From Nitrospirota bacterium (GTDB lineage: Bacteria; Nitrospirota; Thermodesulfovibrionia; Thermodesulfovibrionales; JdFR-88): a stretch of 64,000 nt of DNA. The stretch is taken from assembly GCA_021840255.1 (NCBI GenBank), contig JAKBYX010000011.1, positions 1 through 64,000 of the forward strand, written 5' to 3'. The notes beneath the pieces are model-generated. The model was not told the origin of the DNA. It saw nothing but the letters and a program-made list of their open reading frames with translations, and made no database searches. A program made the translations under genes and the position numbers. Of this stretch, positions 58,684-64,000 are shown in pieces (positions within the stretch are counted from its first letter, which is position 1; each line of letters opens with the position of its first letter).

Positions 58684-59700
58684 ATGCTTAACGAGCGCAC
58701 CGAGAAGGTGCTGTTTGCGATAGTGGAGAGTTTTATAAACACCAATGAACCGGTTGGCTCCAGGTTCATAACGAAGACATATTCGTTCAACCTGTCTCCG
58801 GCCACTATAAGAAACATCATGGCGGACCTCGAAGAGTTCGGGTTTCTTGCCCAGCCCCACACGTCGGCAGGCAGGGTCCCTACGGACAGGGGATATCGTT
58901 TTTATGTGGACTGCCTTTCCAGGTACCACGAGGCGGAGGACGCCTTTCTGGAGTCTTTCATATCCCGGCTTGAGGCCACAAGGGAAGACCTGAACGGGCT
59001 GCTGGAGGGGTCGGCAAGGACTTTGTCGGAGCACTCAAGGTATCTGGGGCTGGCCGCGCCCATGAAATCGGGCAGGACCACGCTGAACCGGATAGAGCTT
59101 TTCAGCTACAGGGCGGACTACATAGCCGTCGTGCTGCTTACGGACGAGGGGCCGATAAAGCACAAGATCATAAGGGCCGGGCAGAGGCTTTCGCCTAAAA
59201 CGCTGAGGCGCATATCCGATTACCTGAACCAGGAGTTCTCCGGTTACACGGTTGATGAGATACGGCTTAAACTTATAAAAGAAATGTCGAGGGAGAAGGC
59301 GTTATGTGATATCCTGATAACCAAGGCTGTGGAGATATGCCGCGAGGCGCTCACCTTTCCTCCCGGCGAGATCTATGTGTGCGGTTTCTCCGATTTTATT
59401 GGCCTTCCGGATTTTTCCAGCCGCATAAGGGAGATAGCCGGAGCCATAGAGGACAAGCATTTCATGCTTAAACTCCTGGAGCAGGTGGGGGCCGAAGTGG
59501 AGGGCCCTTCGGTGCTCATCGGTTCGGAAAACCCCGCCAAGGAGATGAAGGACCTTAGTCTGGTCGTTTCCACCTATAAACAAGGCGGCAAGATAGCTGG
59601 AAGCATAGGCGTAATAGGCCCCACGAGAATGGATTATTCAAGGGCCATAGCCATGGTCCAGACCGCCGCCAGATTCATTACGGAGGCGCTTTCACGATGA
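58684..59700 (+). CDS. hrcA: Heat-inducible transcriptional repressor HrcA
   Basis: MLNERTEKVLFAIVESFINTNEPVGSRFITKTYSFNLSPATIRNIMADLEEFGFLAQPHTSAGRVPTDRGYRFYVD. Confidence 0.97.
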   Translation: MLNERTEKVLFAIVESFINTNEPVGSRFITKTYSFNLSPATIRNIMADLEEFGFLAQPHTSAGRVPTDRGYRFYVDCLSRYHEAEDAFLESFISRLEATREDLNGLLEGSARTLSEHSRYLGLAAPMKSGRTTLNRIELFSYRADYIAVVLLTDEGPIKHKIIRAGQRLSPKTLRRISDYLNQEFSGYTVDEIRLKLIKEMSREKALCDILITKAVEICREALTFPPGEIYVCGFSDFIGLPDFSSRIREIAGAIEDKHFMLKLLEQVGAEVEGPSVLIGSENPAKEMKDLSLVVSTYKQGGKIAGSIGVIGPTRMDYSRAIAMVQTAARFITEALSR

Positions 59701-60254
59701 AAAGGAGCCGGAAAACCAAAATGACGGATGAAAACGATCTGGGCAAGCAGCATGAGGGCGCTGGCGTGGAAGAGGGGTTGATAGAAGAGAGGCCCCCGGA
59801 AGAGGTGATCGCCGCGCATGAAAAGGAGCTGGAGGAAGAAAAGGGCAAGTATCTCCGGCTCTATGCTGAATTTGAGAATTACAAGAAGCTGGCCGCCAGG
59901 GACAAAGAGGAGATAATCAAGCGCGCCGGAGAGGACATTATCACGGAGCTCCTCCCAACGTTTGACAACCTGGAGACCGCCTTGAAGCATGCCACCGGCG
60001 AGCCCACCGGGCTCTCCCAAGGAGTGGAGATGACCTTCAGGGAACTTAAAAGGGTGCTTGAGAAATGGGGGCTGAAACCCATCGATGCCCTCGGAAGGCC
60101 CTTTGACCCCCGGTATCATCACGCCATTTCCCAGGCGGAGCGGGATGATGTGGAAGATAACACGGTTGTGGAAGAATTGCGTACCGGCTACATGCACAAC
60201 AGTAAAGTCCTCAGGGCTTCGCTTGTCGTTGTGTCCACGAAGAAGGAAAAGTAA
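59697..60254 (+). CDS. grpE: Nucleotide exchange factor GrpE
   Basis: LRLYAEFENYKKLAARDKEE, LLPTFDNLETAL, PFDPRYHHAI; overlaps hrcA stop. Confidence 0.96.
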   Translation: MKRSRKTKMTDENDLGKQHEGAGVEEGLIEERPPEEVIAAHEKELEEEKGKYLRLYAEFENYKKLAARDKEEIIKRAGEDIITELLPTFDNLETALKHATGEPTGLSQGVEMTFRELKRVLEKWGLKPIDALGRPFDPRYHHAISQAERDDVEDNTVVEELRTGYMHNSKVLRASLVVVSTKKEK

Positions 60255-60344
60255 ATTCAGGCTTTAGGAATTTTTTAATGCGTTTTAATTGAAAAATTTC
60301 AGAAAAGAAAAATCAAAAAAAAATATGAAGGAGGACTTAATAGA

Positions 60345-62279
<1,935 letters not shown>

Positions 62280-62345
62280 AATGAAGTAGACCGGGCGCAG
62301 CAAGTAGCGCCCCTACAAACCATAACCGGCCCGTAACTCTTGTAA

Positions 62346-62378
62346 ATAAGGCAGGCGCTGTCCTGCCTTATTTTTTAT
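62346..62378 (+). terminator. Intrinsic terminator after dnaK
   Basis: AATAAGGCAGG cgctgt CCTGCCTTATTTTTTA. Confidence 0.88.
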
Positions 62379-62544
62379 TTTTTTTAAGGCATGGGGGCAC
62401 GAGCGGTAAAACCAAGATGTTAAAATAAGTTGAAATGGTAAAATAGAAAAAAGAAGGCCCGCGCTTGGCTGAATCGGCTTGGTTTTATTAAAAAAGGTAT
62501 ATAGAAACTTGAAATTACTTGAAGGCAAATAAAATAATATAAAG

Positions 62545-63675
62545 ATGAAAGATTATTACGAAACGCTGGGCGTTGCACGGAACGCCTCCCAGGAAGAGAT
62601 AAAAAAGGCGTTCAGGCAGCTGGCCCTCAAATATCACCCGGACAGGAACAACGGACACAAGGAGTTCGAGGAAAAGTTCAAGGAGATAAACGAGGCGTAC
62701 AGTTGCATTGGCGACCCGGCTAAGAGAAGCGACTACGACATCACCGGCCAATGCGGCACCGGCGGGCCCAATTTCGGAGGGTTCGGAGCAGGCGGTTTCG
62801 GGGCGACTGGTTTTGGTGACATCTTCGAAGACATCTTCGGAGAGTTTTTCGGAGCGGCTTTCGGAGGAGGCGGCGGGGGCAGACGCGGCCCTAGGCCCGA
62901 AAGAGGCCAGGACCTCAGATACGATGTCGACATAGACCTGGAGGAGGCCGCCTCGGGAAGAAAGGTATCCGTAAAGGTGCCACGGAGCGTCAACTGCGGC
63001 GAGTGCCGCGGAACGGGCTCCGCCACCGGCCAGACGGCAACGTGCCCGGAGTGCCACGGGGCCGGTCACATAAGATACCAGCAGGGTTTCTTTTCGGTCA
63101 GCCGCGCCTGCGGAAGATGCCGCGGCGCTGGCAGGATAGTCCAGAAACCCTGTGAAAAATGCCGTGGCACGGGACGCGTGAGAGTGGAAAGGGAGCTTAC
63201 CATAACCATCCCCGCGGGGGTTGAGAACAGCATGAGGTTCAGGGTCTCAGGCGAAGGGGAGACGGGCGCGAACGGCGGCCCTCCCGGAGATCTTTATGTG
63301 GTCGTTAACATCAGGGAGCACCCCCAGTTTACCCGGGACGGCGACGATATAGTGTGCGAGCAGTCCGTGTCCTTTGCCCAGGCGGCGCTTGGGGTGGATC
63401 TGGAGATAAATACCCTCTGGGGACCTGAGAAGCTCCATTTCCCGGCAGGCACGCAGCCGGGACAGGTATTCAGGCTGAAAGGCAAGGGTATGCCCCATCT
63501 GGGCAAAAAATCAAAAGGCGACCACGTTGTGGTTGCAAAGGTGCTTATCCCCCAGAAACTTGACGAAAAACAAAGGGAACTCCTCGAAGAGCTTGCCAGG
63601 CACGCCGGTGAGCCCTTTGCCCCCAAAGGGAGCTTGAAAGATAAACTCCGGGGGATATTCGCGGCCGGCAGTTAA
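62545..63675 (+). CDS. dnaJ: Molecular chaperone DnaJ
   Basis: [34 protein letters not shown] region, four CxxCxGxG-like motifs. Confidence 0.97.
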   Translation: MKDYYETLGVARNASQEEIKKAFRQLALKYHPDRNNGHKEFEEKFKEINEAYSCIGDPAKRSDYDITGQCGTGGPNFGGFGAGGFGATGFGDIFEDIFGEFFGAAFGGGGGGRRGPRPERGQDLRYDVDIDLEEAASGRKVSVKVPRSVNCGECRGTGSATGQTATCPECHGAGHIRYQQGFFSVSRACGRCRGAGRIVQKPCEKCRGTGRVRVERELTITIPAGVENSMRFRVSGEGETGANGGPPGDLYVVVNIREHPQFTRDGDDIVCEQSVSFAQAALGVDLEINTLWGPEKLHFPAGTQPGQVFRLKGKGMPHLGKKSKGDHVVVAKVLIPQKLDEKQRELLEELARHAGEPFAPKGSLKDKLRGIFAAGS

Positions 63676-63684
63676 TTTTTAGAA

Positions 63685-64000
63685 ATGCGCCTTTACTGTC
63701 CTGATCTCCCCGATTCAGGGACTGTTGAACTCCATGCGGAGGAATTTAATTACGCAAAAAACGTTCTTCGGGCCAGGCACGGGAATGAGATTTTACTTTT
63801 CGATGCCAAGGGCAAAGAGGCGGTAGGTGTGATCACGCGGCTTGACCGGGGCCGCCTTTGCATCCAGATCAACGAGGTATCCAGAAACAATAAAACGCAA
63901 AAGGAATCGGCGCTCGGCATCCGGCTTCTGCAAGGCATACCGAAGGGGCCAAAGATGGACTTTATCGTCCAGAAGGCAACTGAGCTGGGGGTGTCTGAGA
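63685..64000 (+). CDS. rsmE: 16S rRNA (uracil1498-N3)-methyltransferase, 3'-truncated by window
   Basis: MRLYCPDLPDSGTVELHAEEFNYAKNVLRARHGNEILLFD..., QGIPKGPKMDFIVQKATELGV. Confidence 0.88.
   Translation, partial: MRLYCPDLPDSGTVELHAEEFNYAKNVLRARHGNEILLFDAKGKEAVGVITRLDRGRLCIQINEVSRNNKTQKESALGIRLLQGIPKGPKMDFIVQKATELGVSE

Noticed and set aside
62790-62890. Gly/Phe-rich DNA repeat
   Set aside because: This is the normal G/F linker of DnaJ

Overview
The window reads as a compact, moderately GC-rich bacterial chromosome segment. The gene content (DsrC/DsrMKJ, DsrEFH/TusA, rpsU-yqeY-dnaG-rpoD, type IV pili, Tol system) would fit a sulfur-metabolising lineage such as Nitrospirota or a deltaproteobacterium; this taxonomic guess is inference. 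From left to right it holds: an HNH endonuclease (5' end cut by the window) and a Vsr endonuclease; a UvrA-like ATPase; mtnA; a polyprenyl synthetase; an AMMECR1 protein; a DUF4388/J-domain/TPR protein; a bactofilin; moaC; tolQRAB-cpoB without pal; dsrC, an RsbRD-like protein, dsrMKJ without dsrOP, and a ferredoxin; a convergent tusA/dsrEFH-like set; rpsU-yqeY-NIF3-dnaG-rpoD; one tRNA with a CAU anticodon; an RNase H-like gene; late cobalamin genes (cobU, cobC, cobQ, cbiB, cobD); a DUF3373-like porin; ftsEX-envC-ctp; cooT-like and lipoate ligase genes; pilBTC-pilSR; purS-purB; typA; a PLP decarboxylase with speE; CIRCE-hrcA-grpE-dnaK-dnaJ; and a truncated rsmE. The most unusual signal is a 90-bp element present twice, exactly 1300 bp apart (85/90 identical), immediately upstream of cobU and cobQ. 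Each copy contains a complete 14-codon ORF (MIDRE[I/F]LTFDARRA*), mutually exclusive hairpins and the Shine-Dalgarno sequence of the downstream gene. It looks like a duplicated leader-peptide or RNA-switch element. All assignments come from reading motifs by eye; no database search was run.
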